From Phycisphaerales bacterium (GTDB lineage: Bacteria > Planctomycetota > Phycisphaerae > Phycisphaerales > UBA1924): DNA of 64,000 nucleotides. The number at the start of each line of letters is the position of its first letter. The stretch's first letter is position 1. This document shows positions 26,671 to 35,604 of this stretch, in pieces. A program made the position numbers and the translations under genes. Where the stretch lies: contig JAIEOW010000026.1 of NCBI GenBank assembly GCA_019750095.1, forward strand, positions 47,817 through 111,816, written 5' to 3'. Under the pieces are notes generated by a model. It saw only the letters and a program-made list of their open reading frames with translations. It made no database searches and was not told where the DNA came from.

Positions 26671-28404
26671 TCAGTCGTGCGTCGCGTGCGTCGGCTTTCG
26701 CTTGCTCTTGGGTTTGGTCGCCATGCCCGGGGTCAGCGTCACCGGCCCGTTGTCTACCTTGAATCGGAGCACCATCGTGCGAAGTTGCTCGGCCTTTGCC
26801 GACAGTTCGGTCGCCGCCGAGGCCGACTGCCCCGCGCCCGCGCCCGCTTCTTCCGCGGCGGCGGAGATCGACTGGATCATCCCCGCGACTTCCTTCGCAC
26901 CAGAGACGATGCGCTCCAGACTCTCGCCGGCCACGCCGGCACGTTCCACGCCCACGCGGACCTGCTTGGTGCCGTGGTTCATCTTCTCCACTGCCGACGC
27001 GGTCTCCTGCTGGATGCTCGTGATCGAGCCCGCGATCTCTTCCGTTGCCTTGGTCGTCCGCTCGGCGAGCTTGCGGACCTCGTCGGCGACGACCGCGAAA
27101 CCGCGCCCGTGTTCGCCAGCCCGGGCCGCTTCGATCGCCGCATTCAGGGCGAGCAGATTCGTCTGATCCGCGATGTCGTTGATCACCTTGATCACGTCGC
27201 CGATCTGCTGCCCGCGTGCTCCGAGTTCCTGCACGCTCTGGGCCGATTCGGTCACGGCGGTATCAATCGCCTTCATCCCGTTCACCGTTTCCAGCACCAC
27301 CTCGCCGCCCTCGCCCGCGATCTTGCCGGATTCGGCGGCGGCATCAGCGGCCTTGGCCGCCTCGCGGGCGACTTCGGTGACGCTTGCCGACATCTCCTCA
27401 GCACTTGCGGCAATCTGGGTACTTGCGGCGGCCACATCATTGGATGACCCAGAGACCTCACGGATGATTCCATGCAGAGTGTCCATGAGTTTGTCGAAAC
27501 TCGTGCCGAGTTTGCCGATCTCGTCGCCGCGCTGGATGTTCAAACGCTGGGTGAGGTCGCCGTCGGCGACTTTCTGAACCGTCTCAACCACGAACGCGAT
27601 GGGCCTGCCCAGAGAGCGACGGAGCCACAAGGTGAAGAAAACGCCGGCAACAATCAGCAAGGGAACAGTAAAGAGGAGCCCGTGGGTGAAGAACCCTGCA
27701 ACACTCGAGTCCATCGTTGCCAACGGCATCTGTACTTCATACGCACCGTGCGTGCCGCCGACGGCCCAGTTTTCCATCTTAAAGCCCAGGGCGTCCTTGC
27801 CCGTCGGGTTGCCATGCTCGTCCTTCACGCTCAACTTGGCTGGGTCGCCGTGGCACATCATGCAGGAGTCATCCAGCCGAATCGCTCGCATGTAGTGCAG
27901 AGTGTTGGTGGCGCTGTCGATGCGACCCATGTGCGCCTCGCCACCCGCCTTGACCTGCGCCTCCAGATCGCGGAGCAGCTTCTCGCGGAATGATCCGGTC
28001 GGCGGCTCGTTCGCCTTGTTGCGAGCGTCGAACGCCGTCACCTTGAACTCGATTTGTTCCTTCTTCGCGGCGTCCTGGGCCGTCGTCCAGCCCACCACAA
28101 CCGGAATCGTCTGGAAGAAGCGAGTGTCCTTGTAGCTCTTGCCCTTGGAGACCTGCTCCACCGCCTCGCGGATCAGCGTGTCCTTGTCCACCGCATCCGC
28201 CGCCATCAGGCGCGACGCGTGGTTCTTGGCCTCGTCGGCCACCGCGGTGAACGCCGCGGCCTTGTCCATCATCGCCTCCTGAGCATCCTCACGATACCCG
28301 CGGAGAAAGACCACATAGTTCACAGCGACCACCGTCAGCAGCACAATGGCGCCAACACCGATCACCTTGGTAGACAACGACAGCGACGAGCCCTTGCCGA
28401 TCAT
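26671..28404 (-). CDS. Chemoreceptor with periplasmic c-type heme (DUF3365-like) sensor
   Basis: 577 residues: membrane helix 1 (about 12-34), periplasmic domain (about 36-240), helix 2 (about 245-268), HAMP, then the signalling domain with [20 protein letters not shown] and the following [21 protein letters not shown]. The periplasmic domain holds CMMCH at residues 181-185, a c-type heme attachment site, within a context ([22 protein letters not shown] ... FEVQMPLA-like end) typical of DUF3365/Tll0287-like domains. It may sense redox state, oxygen or nitric oxide; this is inference. GGAGG lies eight bases before the ATG. The C-terminal tail is Lys/His/Thr rich. Confidence 0.9.
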   Translation of the reverse strand: MIGKGSSLSLSTKVIGVGAIVLLTVVAVNYVVFLRGYREDAQEAMMDKAAAFTAVADEAKNHASRLMAADAVDKDTLIREAVEQVSKGKSYKDTRFFQTIPVVVGWTTAQDAAKKEQIEFKVTAFDARNKANEPPTGSFREKLLRDLEAQVKAGGEAHMGRIDSATNTLHYMRAIRLDDSCMMCHGDPAKLSVKDEHGNPTGKDALGFKMENWAVGGTHGAYEVQMPLATMDSSVAGFFTHGLLFTVPLLIVAGVFFTLWLRRSLGRPIAFVVETVQKVADGDLTQRLNIQRGDEIGKLGTSFDKLMDTLHGIIREVSGSSNDVAAASTQIAASAEEMSASVTEVAREAAKAADAAAESGKIAGEGGEVVLETVNGMKAIDTAVTESAQSVQELGARGQQIGDVIKVINDIADQTNLLALNAAIEAARAGEHGRGFAVVADEVRKLAERTTKATEEIAGSITSIQQETASAVEKMNHGTKQVRVGVERAGVAGESLERIVSGAKEVAGMIQSISAAAEEAGAGAGQSASAATELSAKAEQLRTMVLRFKVDNGPVTLTPGMATKPKSKRKPTHATHD

Positions 28405-28582
28405 GGGGATGCCTCCGGGCTGAGATCACGCTTTGATCACAGCAGCCGCTTTGGTCGGCCAACCCCAGCCACAAAATCATCCACGGCAGTCCAAATCGAC
28501 CAAAACGGTCATCAATTGCGTGAATCCACTGTCGTAATCTCGGCGACGCTTCGGAACATCCCGAAAGAACGACTCCGATTAA

Positions 28583-29566
28583 TCACTCCTGAGCCGTTCT
28601 CCGCGTCCAGGACCAGTTCAAAGATGGGTCCATTGCGGAGATTCCCGAGCCGCGCAGCAGCTCGCGTGCGAGCTTGTCCATCTGTGCACGCTCGCGCACC
28701 GTGCGGATCTCGCGCTCAAGGGCTGGCTTCGCGTCTTCTTTGGTCGGTACCGTGCCCGCAGGAAGCGTGGTGCCCTCACGCCGAACGATCGCGAATCCGC
28801 TGGCGGGGGTCGTCGACTCGCCCCAGGTGACCGCGATCGGCGGGCTGTTCGCCCCATCTTTCAGTGCGCCAAGCGCTCGACGCACCGCGACGGGATATCG
28901 CGCATCGCTCGGGCTGAACGGATCGAGTGTTCCGCCGCGCGATGATGATGGATCGATCGAAACCTGGGCGGCGACGTCGGCAAAGCTCTCACCAGCGTTC
29001 AGACGCGCCATGGCTTGCTGCGCTTGTGCGAGCGTCGGCACGAGAATGAGTCGTGCTCTGAAGCGCTCCCCGAACTTCAGTGCATAGGCCGTCTCGATGT
29101 CTTCTTCGGTGATCACGACGGGGGCGTCTTTTCGGACAATCGCACGCAGCGCGGCGTTACGCTCAAGAAGCGACGCGAACCGCTTCTCTCCCAGCCCTCG
29201 GCTGGCCCGGACGCTGGCGATCAGCCGCTCCGCGTCGTCGGGGGCGACATCCGCCGATGCCGACAGCAACTCTGCAAGCAACCGTCGCTCGGCCTTGATC
29301 GCCTCCGCCGAAATCGACACGCCACGCTTCCGGCAGGTCTCTTCCAGGATCAGTTTCAGCGCGTGCTCTTCCAGCACCTGCGCACCCGCGGCCTCGGCAA
29401 GCTCGGGTCCAAGATCGCTCCACGTCAGCGCCCGCTCACCCACGAGCGCAACCACGCGGGGCTTCTCGTCTTTTGGCTGGGTGGCTTCGTGTGCCGTGCT
29501 CGCAGTCGAGGACATCGCGATCACGACCGACAGCCCGGCGATAACGATAGTGGACACGCTCTGCAT
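28583..29566 (-). CDS. SurA/PpiC-type peptidyl-prolyl isomerase
   Basis: 327-residue exported folding factor. Signal peptide (VSTIVIAGLSVVIAMSSTASTA) followed by an N-terminal chaperone-like helical domain (WSDLGPELAEAAGAQVLEEHALKLILEETCRKRG, a SurA-N pattern) and a parvulin domain (about residues 165-275: RFRARLILVPTLAQAQQAMARLNAGESFADVAAQVS ... GGTLDPFSP ... PVAVRRALGALKDG). The parvulin active-site signature is diverged. Start at 29566 (M before QSVSTIV) gives a normal signal peptide; the frame extends to 29602. It is divergent from the next gene with overlapping 5' regions. Confidence 0.75.
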   Translation of the reverse strand: MQSVSTIVIAGLSVVIAMSSTASTAHEATQPKDEKPRVVALVGERALTWSDLGPELAEAAGAQVLEEHALKLILEETCRKRGVSISAEAIKAERRLLAELLSASADVAPDDAERLIASVRASRGLGEKRFASLLERNAALRAIVRKDAPVVITEEDIETAYALKFGERFRARLILVPTLAQAQQAMARLNAGESFADVAAQVSIDPSSSRGGTLDPFSPSDARYPVAVRRALGALKDGANSPPIAVTWGESTTPASGFAIVRREGTTLPAGTVPTKEDAKPALEREIRTVRERAQMDKLARELLRGSGISAMDPSLNWSWTRRTAQE

Positions 29567-29634
29567 GCCCAATGGTTGGCCGCCCGAGAGTGGTCGGTGC
29601 AACCGCTCGGCCCACGGGCACTATGCTGAAACGC

Positions 29635-30426
29635 ATGAGCGAGCCCGGGAACAGCATCTGCCCATACTGCGGGCACTCGGCGACCCACAAAGTCGAGTGC
29701 GAACGCTGCCGCGGGCTCTTCGAACCGCTCTCGCGTCAGGCGTCGCAGAACGCCATGGGCCCGTGGTACCTGCGCGACGAGGCCAACCCCTTTCGCCCCG
29801 GATGCTCGTACGCGACGCTCAAAATGCTTGCCGGACGGGGCAGGGTCGGACCCGAGACCGTCCTGCGCGGCCCAAGCACCAGGCAGTTCTGGATGGCGGC
29901 AAAGAACGTTCCCGGCATCGCCCAACTGCTCGGCGCATGCCACGCGTGCAAGAGCGTCGTCGCGTCCGACGAACGCACGTGCCCGAGCTGCGGCGTGAGC
30001 TTTGAGGTCGAAGACGACCGCCAGTATCTGGGCCTCGCCGAGGCCCGCCCGCTGCCCGGCCAAGCCGGAACACAAGAGATCGCCCGTGCCGCAGGTGGCG
30101 TTCACAGTTCTGCCATGATCGAAGACACACGGTCGCGCGGGGATGCTCTTGGCTCGACCGCCTTCGAACGCGCGCCCGAACGTAGCGTGCAAGTCGAGTA
30201 CGAACGCGGCATGGGCTTAGCGTCTACGCCGCGTCGCGACGACGACGACACTTATTCAAACCGAGCCCCAGTGCCACGCAAACGCCGCGGCGCATCGAGC
30301 GTTGTCATCGGCTTGGTCATCGCCAGTGCTCTGGGCATGCTGGTGGTGGTCGCGGTCGCCGTCACGATCGCGATCAAGAGCTCGCAGCAGGCCAGCCAGC
30401 AGGGCACCACCACAACCGGTCCATAG
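29635..30426 (+). CDS. Zinc-ribbon / GYF-like domain membrane protein
   Basis: 263 residues. Order: a zinc ribbon (CPYCGHSATHKVECERC), a GYF/DUF4339-like domain (GPWYLRDEANPFRPGCSYATLKMLAGRGRVGPETVLRGPSTRQFWMAAKNVPG), a second zinc ribbon (CHACKSVVASDERTCPSCG), a long disordered charged linker, and a C-terminal membrane helix (VVIGLVIASALGMLVVVAVAVTIAI, about residues 218-242). It is therefore probably tail-anchored with the domains in the cytoplasm. Starts at 29623 and 29635 are both possible. Function unknown. Confidence 0.65.
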   Translation: MSEPGNSICPYCGHSATHKVECERCRGLFEPLSRQASQNAMGPWYLRDEANPFRPGCSYATLKMLAGRGRVGPETVLRGPSTRQFWMAAKNVPGIAQLLGACHACKSVVASDERTCPSCGVSFEVEDDRQYLGLAEARPLPGQAGTQEIARAAGGVHSSAMIEDTRSRGDALGSTAFERAPERSVQVEYERGMGLASTPRRDDDDTYSNRAPVPRKRRGASSVVIGLVIASALGMLVVVAVAVTIAIKSSQQASQQGTTTTGP

Positions 30427-30443
30427 CCCAAGTCGATCGCCGA

Positions 30444-31511
30444 TCAGGGATTCGCATCCAGCCCCGCCAGCAGTTCCTTCGCCGGGGCGTATCCCAGCGT
30501 GCTCGCCGTCATCGCATGCGCACGGGCCTTGGCCGGGTGCCCGGCACGCTGATACCAGGTCGCCGCGAGATACGCCAACTCCGGTTCGTTGGGCGTCTGC
30601 GCGTATGCCCGCTCATACATCATCGCGGCGTCGCCGGGCTTCTTCATCATGCCAAAGCTCTCGGCGAGCAGCCCCATGATCGGCTTGGCCGCCAGTTCAC
30701 CCGGCGGGAGCGCCTGCAAGATCGTCGCCGCCCGCTCCGGATCACCCTGACGATTCAAAATCCTCGCCTCCACGATCCGCCACCGAGAGACCTCCGGCTG
30801 CAGCTTGAGCGCCTTTTCCAAGTGCTGCTGCGCAAGCGCAAGCCGATTGCTCTTGAGCTCAAGCTCCGCCATCGTGCCCCAGGCCTCGGCGAGATCGGGA
30901 TTCAGCTTGATCGATCGCACCAGCGACGCCATCGCCGCAACATCATCACCCGCACGAATCTGGATCATCGCCAAAAACACCGGATATCGCGGTTCGCTCG
31001 GATCCAGCGCCTGCGCCGTCTGATAGTGCTCCCTGGCCTTGTCGATCTGCCCCGCCGCATTCGCGCAAGTGCCCGCCTCAAAGTGCAACTGCGCCAGCAC
31101 CGGGTCGCGCGTCTGCGGCGTGGTTGCGGTCGTCGAGTTTGCCGCCGAGCTGCTGAGCGCAATCGCCGCATCAAACTGCGGGAGCGCTTCCTCATACCGC
31201 TTCTGCCCCAGCAGCGCCTGCGCATACGCCAGTCGCACAGCCCGATCCGTCGGCGCCTGCTCGGCCAGTTTGCTCAAGATCGTCGATGCCTCGGCAAACT
31301 TTCCGCTCCGCTGATACTCCGCCGCCGAGGCCAGCCCCGTCTCAATCACTGTCACCGTGTCGCGTGCCGCCGCCGCCGGAGTGTTTGGCGTCTTCGCCGT
31401 CAAAAGCGTGCGAACAACAAATCCGCCGCCCACCAGCAGCACACCGGAAAGCACGCCGATCAGGATCAGCGAGCCACGGCGAGAGCTTGGTCCATGCGTT
31501 GACGGGTCCAT
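30444..31511 (-). CDS. TPR-repeat protein with N-terminal membrane anchor
   Basis: 355 residues. One N-terminal membrane helix (LILIGVLSGVLLVGGGFVV, about 15-34), then tetratricopeptide repeats from about residue 60 to the end: SAAEYQRSGKFAEASTILSKLAEQAPTD, YAQALLGQKRYEEALPQFDAAIAL, FEAGTCANAAGQIDKAREHYQTAQALDPSE, and others up to LAATWYQRAGHPAKARAHA. TPR arrays mediate protein-protein contact, probably in the periplasm here. No partner is obvious. It is divergent from valS and convergent with the zinc-ribbon gene. Confidence 0.8.
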   Translation of the reverse strand: MDPSTHGPSSRRGSLILIGVLSGVLLVGGGFVVRTLLTAKTPNTPAAAARDTVTVIETGLASAAEYQRSGKFAEASTILSKLAEQAPTDRAVRLAYAQALLGQKRYEEALPQFDAAIALSSSAANSTTATTPQTRDPVLAQLHFEAGTCANAAGQIDKAREHYQTAQALDPSEPRYPVFLAMIQIRAGDDVAAMASLVRSIKLNPDLAEAWGTMAELELKSNRLALAQQHLEKALKLQPEVSRWRIVEARILNRQGDPERAATILQALPPGELAAKPIMGLLAESFGMMKKPGDAAMMYERAYAQTPNEPELAYLAATWYQRAGHPAKARAHAMTASTLGYAPAKELLAGLDANP

Positions 31512-31633
31512 AGTCCAAACGATATCGGGTGATTCGCCCCCACACCGCAGCCGGATTGCCGCCGAAATCCACGGCGCACCGGGGCGAGATTCCTACAGTC
31601 ATGGTGCCCTTCACCCAACGGATCCACTCGACC

Positions 31634-34600
31634 ATGGCTGCGACTTCCAACGGAACTTCAGGCGGACCGAACCCCAAGCCCACCACCGGCGACCCCGCGA
31701 CGGCCCCGGCATCAAAGGCCTATCAGCCCGCCAATGTCGAACCTCGCATGCTGGCAAAGTGGGACGCCGCCGGCGCATTCACCGCGCACCCCGAGCGTGT
31801 GCTCTCTGGCGAAGCCCGTCCTTACTGCATCCTGATCCCGCCGCCCAATGTCACGGGCGCACTCCACCTCGGCCACGCGCTCAACAACACCCTGCAAGAC
31901 ATCCTGACCCGCGCCCACCGCATGATGGGCTTTGAAGCGCTCTGGATGCCCGGCACCGACCACGCCGGAATCGCCACCCAAGCCGTGGTCGAGCGCCGCT
32001 TGCTCAAGGAGCAAGGCAAGAAGCGCAAGGACTACACCCGCGAACAGTTCGTCGCGCTCGTTCAGGAGTGGAAAGACGAGTACGAGAAACGCATCACCAA
32101 CCAGCTCAAGGCCATGGGCTGCTCGTGCGATTTCACGCGCCAGCGCTTCACGATGGACGACATCTGCGCACGGGCCGTGCGCGAAGCGTTCTTCCGCCTC
32201 TTCAAAGACGGCTTGATCTACCGTGGCAAGCGCATCGTGAACTGGGACCCGGTGCTGCAGACCGCCGTCGCCGACGACGAGTGCTATGACGAAGACGTTG
32301 ACTCGTTCTTCTACTACTTGCGGTATCCGCTGGTACATGCCATGCAGGGCCCACTGGGTACCCCCACGCTCCGCGTGGGGTCTGAAAAACGCCACTCGGA
32401 GAGTGGCGGTACCCAAGGCGGTACCCAGGTCCAGCCCGTCACCTGGAACGAACTCGCCAGCCGCGGCTATCCCGGCGCCGATCAACACCCCGGCGAGCAG
32501 CAGGCCTGGGTCACCGTCGCCACCACGCGTCCCGAGACCTATCTCGGCGACACCGCCGTCGCGCTGAATCCGAAGGACCCGCGCGCCAAGGCCCTCCGCT
32601 GCGTCTTCGTCGAGCTCCCCATCGTCGGGCGCGTCATCCCGATCATCGAAGACGACTATGTCGTCCTCCCCGCCGCGATGTGGGATGACCAAGAGGCCGC
32701 CAAGAGTGATCCGAAGGCCCAGTTCGCCACCGGCTTCCTCAAGGTCACGCCGGCGCACGACCCCAACGACTACGACCTCGGCGTCAAGCACAAGCTGCCG
32801 ATGATCAACGTGATGGCTCCGGACGGGTCCATCAGCGACAAGCACGGCTGGAGCGACCCCGCCGAGACCCGCTCGGCCCACGTCTTCCTCGGCAAGACCC
32901 GCGAAGAGGCCCGCAAGCTCGTGATCGCCGAGTTCAAGTCGCGGAACGTCGGCGATTCCAGCGGCGGCGGCGGCTCCGCCGGCGGCCCCGCGGGCGTCCA
33001 CCTCTTCGAAGGCCAGAAACCCTACCGCCACAGCGTCAAACACTCTGATCGCAGCAAGGCGATCATCGAGCCGTACCTGAGCGATCAGTGGTTCGTGAAG
33101 GTGACCGATGATCGCCTGGCCGGCTCGGCGAACCGGGCGCTGGTGGACGAGCAGAGGACAGGCATCAAGGCATCAGGGGATCAAGGCACCAAGGCGGATT
33201 CCGCAGGCGATGGCTCGCTGCGCTTCTACCCATCTCGCTACGCCAAGATGTACGAGCAGTGGCACGACGGGATTCGAGACTGGTGCATTTCGCGGCAGCT
33301 TTGGTGGGGGCATCGGATTCCGTGTTTCTACATCCAAATTTCTGAGTCGGGCCGAATCGAAGCTGGCAACCCGACTCAGATTGAGAATTTAGTACAGCAG
33401 AATCAACGTCACATTCTTACCGAACTTCGACGCGAGTCTGAACTCAACGGAACTGCGCAAGACATTTGGATCGACGAGCGTATCCATGCCGGTAGATTTC
33501 CTGCCACAGTGTCTTTTCCGGGTGTGTCCGCTGGAAAGTTCATGATTGCGTGTTGCAAGACACAGCAATCCGCGGACTTCCTGATCAGGTTTGGCAAGGG
33601 AACTGGCAACTCCACCTACGCATGCGACAGCAGGCTACTGGGCATTTGGCAAGATGATGACGTCCTCGACACCTGGTTCAGCTCCGCCCTCTGGCCCCTC
33701 TCCACCCTCGGCTGGCCCGACCCCGCTCAATCCCCACAAACCAAAGGCCTCCTCGAAGCGTTCAACCCCACCAGCGTCCTCTCCACGGCACGCGAGATCA
33801 TCACGCTGTGGGTCAGCCGCATGGTGATGATGAATCGTTATCTGCTCTCGGGTGGGACGCTGGTCCCCAGCGTCTCTTCTCTGGACAACCCGACCACACA
33901 AGACCGATCCGCTCGGGACGAGCGGACCACCCAAGGCAACGGCCCCGTCCCCTTCCGCGACGTCTTCATCCACGCCGTCGTCCAAGACGGCGACGGCAAG
34001 CGCATGAGCAAGTCCGCCGGCAACGGCGTCGATCCGCTCGACATCATCGACTCTCACGGCGCCGACGCCATGCGCTTCACCCTCGCGCAGATGACGACCA
34101 ACACCCAAGACGTGCGCATGCCCGTCAAGCCCGACCCGAAGTCCGGCAAGAACACCAGCGAAAAGTTCGACGCCGGGCGCTCCTTCTGCAACAAACTCTG
34201 GAACGCCTCCACCGGCGTCGCCATCGCACGGCTCTCCAAAGAACCTGTCAACATCGGCTCCAGCATTCCGGCCAATCGCACGCTCGTCGATCGCTGGATG
34301 CTCTCGCGCCTCGCCCGCGCCACCGCCGCGTGCGAATCCTGCCTCAAGAACTACGAGTTTGCCGACTATGTGCAGACGCTCTATCAGCTGCTCTGGTGGG
34401 ATTTCTGCGATTGGTATCTCGAAGCGATCAAGCCCACGGTGGATGCCAGCCCCGAGCAGCGTGCCGTGCTGCGTGCCGCACTCGATGTCATCCTTCGGCT
34501 GCTGCACCCCGTGATCCCGTTCGTCACCGAAGCCATCTTTGAGCAGCTTGCCAAGCTGCCGACCGGCTCAGTGGCCGGCGTCACACTCTCCAGCATCCGC

Positions 34601-35125
34601 GGCGACATTCTCTGCACCGCCGCCTGGCCCAAGCTCGACGCATCGCTCATCGATGAGGCCGCCGAGCGCGAGTTCGAGCGCGTGCGTGAACTTGTGAACA
34701 CCGTCCGCAACGTGCGCAGCGAGCACCAGGTTCCGCCGAAGCGGCGTGTGACGCTGCATGTCTCGCCGGCGATCGCCGCTTCGCTCTCGACCTCGCGCGG
34801 GCTGATCGAGACGCTTGCCGGAATCGAGGCGATCGTGGCCACCCCCCCCACTCACGGCAGCCCCGCCGTGGCGTTCCGAGCCATCGGCGAAGAACTGCAC
34901 CTCTCCAATCTCGCCGACGCCATCGACGCCGGAGCCGAGAAAGATCGGCTCACCAAGCAGCTCGAGCAACTCCGCAAGAACGCCGGCGCGATCAGCGGCC
35001 GCCTCAACAACCCCGGCTACGTCGACAAAGCCCCACCCAAGCTCGTCGAAGAATCCAAGGCCCAACTCGCCAAGATCAACGACGAGATCGCCGCGATCGA
35101 GGGCAAGCTCGGAGCTCTGCGCTAG
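31634..35125 (+). CDS. valS: Valyl-tRNA synthetase with repeat-derived insertions
   Basis: Class-I synthetase that charges tRNA-Val. Landmarks: PPNVTGALHLGHALNN (HIGH), the editing domain (VATTRPETYLGDTAVALNP, KVTPAHDPNDYDLG), DWCISRQLWWGHRIP, LDTWFSSALWPLSTLGWPDP, KRMSKSAGNGVDPLD (KMSKS), the anticodon domain and the C-terminal coiled coil (KDRLTKQLEQLRKN). At 1163 residues it is far longer than the usual about 880-950. The excess comes from insertions at 32357-32416, about 33161-33200, 33332-33652 and 33851-33931, several of them hairpin repeats kept in frame. ATG at 31634 is used; 31601 and 31529 are in-frame alternatives. Confidence 0.95.
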   Translation: MAATSNGTSGGPNPKPTTGDPATAPASKAYQPANVEPRMLAKWDAAGAFTAHPERVLSGEARPYCILIPPPNVTGALHLGHALNNTLQDILTRAHRMMGFEALWMPGTDHAGIATQAVVERRLLKEQGKKRKDYTREQFVALVQEWKDEYEKRITNQLKAMGCSCDFTRQRFTMDDICARAVREAFFRLFKDGLIYRGKRIVNWDPVLQTAVADDECYDEDVDSFFYYLRYPLVHAMQGPLGTPTLRVGSEKRHSESGGTQGGTQVQPVTWNELASRGYPGADQHPGEQQAWVTVATTRPETYLGDTAVALNPKDPRAKALRCVFVELPIVGRVIPIIEDDYVVLPAAMWDDQEAAKSDPKAQFATGFLKVTPAHDPNDYDLGVKHKLPMINVMAPDGSISDKHGWSDPAETRSAHVFLGKTREEARKLVIAEFKSRNVGDSSGGGGSAGGPAGVHLFEGQKPYRHSVKHSDRSKAIIEPYLSDQWFVKVTDDRLAGSANRALVDEQRTGIKASGDQGTKADSAGDGSLRFYPSRYAKMYEQWHDGIRDWCISRQLWWGHRIPCFYIQISESGRIEAGNPTQIENLVQQNQRHILTELRRESELNGTAQDIWIDERIHAGRFPATVSFPGVSAGKFMIACCKTQQSADFLIRFGKGTGNSTYACDSRLLGIWQDDDVLDTWFSSALWPLSTLGWPDPAQSPQTKGLLEAFNPTSVLSTAREIITLWVSRMVMMNRYLLSGGTLVPSVSSLDNPTTQDRSARDERTTQGNGPVPFRDVFIHAVVQDGDGKRMSKSAGNGVDPLDIIDSHGADAMRFTLAQMTTNTQDVRMPVKPDPKSGKNTSEKFDAGRSFCNKLWNASTGVAIARLSKEPVNIGSSIPANRTLVDRWMLSRLARATAACESCLKNYEFADYVQTLYQLLWWDFCDWYLEAIKPTVDASPEQRAVLRAALDVILRLLHPVIPFVTEAIFEQLAKLPTGSVAGVTLSSIRGDILCTAAWPKLDASLIDEAAEREFERVRELVNTVRNVRSEHQVPPKRRVTLHVSPAIAASLSTSRGLIETLAGIEAIVATPPTHGSPAVAFRAIGEELHLSNLADAIDAGAEKDRLTKQLEQLRKNAGAISGRLNNPGYVDKAPPKLVEESKAQLAKINDEIAAIEGKLGALR
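32356..32416. repeat. REP/BIME-like element translated inside valS (type A)
   Basis: Two hairpins face each other: CCCCACG-CTC-CGTGGGG-type at 32361-32380 and CGCCACTC-GGA-GAGTGGCG at 32390-32408. Each end begins GGGTACC when read inward from its own side, and the two 25-base ends match at about 20 positions. The 60-base unit from 32357 is read in frame as 20 residues within the synthetase. Confidence 0.65.
33161..33194. repeat. GGCATCAAG-type tandem repeat inside valS
   Basis: About four degenerate copies of a 9-base GGCATCAAG/GCATCAGGG/GATCAAGGC unit, translated in frame (GIKASGDQGTKA) in an exposed-looking insertion before the LRFYPSRY motif. Confidence 0.45.
33851..33931. repeat. REP/BIME-like element translated inside valS (type B)
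   Basis: Exactly 81 bases on codon boundaries, 27 codons. It opens with GGTGGGACGCTGGTCCCCAG and, read on the other strand, with GGTGGTCCGCTCGTCCCGAG; the two 24-base ends match at 18 positions and each forms a hairpin (loop over GTCCC). It interrupts the synthetase between RMVMMNRYLLS and PVPFRDVFI. Confidence 0.7.
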
Positions 35126-35131
35126 CGGGTG

Positions 35132-35157
35132 GGCCGCTGGTCCCCAGCGGCCTTTCT
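35132..35157 (+). terminator. Terminator after valS formed by a type-B repeat end
   Basis: A 9-bp stem (GGCCGCTGG 35132-35140, CCAGCGGCC 35144-35152) followed by TTTCTC, 7 bases past the stop. The 30 bases from 35128 match the start of the type-B element inside valS (33851-33880) at 26 positions, so one repeat end doubles as the terminator. Confidence 0.75.
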
Positions 35158-35214
35158 CACGCTGTTCTTTGCTCGGCGATCCTTTCGTCAGACAAGTCTC
35201 AATCATCGCTACAC

Positions 35215-35565
35215 ATGCCCCCAACACCCCGCAACCTCGACCTGAAGAAAGACCGCGGCCTCACCGTCGAGTGGGACGACGGCACAACCTCCTATTTCTC
35301 CATCGCCTATCTCCGCAAAATGTCCCCCTCCGCCGACGCTCGCCAGTTGCGCGAAGAGCAGAAGTCCAACCCCCTCGCGATCCTGCCCGCATCGGCCGCA
35401 CGTGCCACATCGCAGAATCTCGTGGCCGAGGGCGCCGAGATGGTCGGCAACTACGCCCTGCGGATCCGCTTTTCCGATGGGCACGACACCGGCATCTACT
35501 CCTGGGCCTATCTCCGCGAGATCGATCCCGCCAACGCCGAGAAGAAATCCGGCGGCCCGCCATAG
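35215..35565 (+). CDS. DUF971 (GBBH-like N-terminal) domain protein
   Basis: 116-residue single-domain protein: LDLKKDRGLTVEWDDGTTSYFSIAYLRKMSPSADAR, then a two-lobe repeat VGNYALRIRFSDGHDTGIYSWAYLREI. The paired W-x-DG and Y/WAYLR motifs match DUF971, the domain also found at the N-terminus of gamma-butyrobetaine hydroxylases. Stand-alone copies sometimes accompany iron-sulfur carrier genes; none is seen here. The cysteines found in many members (CPCA after LR) are absent. It ends at a clear terminator, so it is not cotranscribed with recG. Confidence 0.75.
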   Translation: MPPTPRNLDLKKDRGLTVEWDDGTTSYFSIAYLRKMSPSADARQLREEQKSNPLAILPASAARATSQNLVAEGAEMVGNYALRIRFSDGHDTGIYSWAYLREIDPANAEKKSGGPP

Positions 35566-35570
35566 TCCAT

Positions 35571-35604
35571 CCGAGGCATGGGCGCAAGCCCATGCACCTT
35601 TTTT
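35571..35604 (+). terminator. Intrinsic terminator, GCATGGGC/GCAA/GCCCATGC
   Basis: An 8-bp perfect stem with a GCAA tetraloop (35576-35583, 35588-35595) followed by ACCTTTTTT. The hairpin plus its upstream GTCCATCCGAGGC is a copy of the repeat found at 43648-43680. Confidence 0.85.

Noticed and set aside
24439..27447. 1002-residue open frame antisense to three genes
   Set aside because: It runs across the hypothetical gene, gcvT, a strong terminator and the chemoreceptor; all of those have clear family matches or structure on the other strand.
33161..33194. CRISPR-like direct repeat
   Set aside because: The units are 9 bases, degenerate and contiguous, without spacers, and are inside valS.
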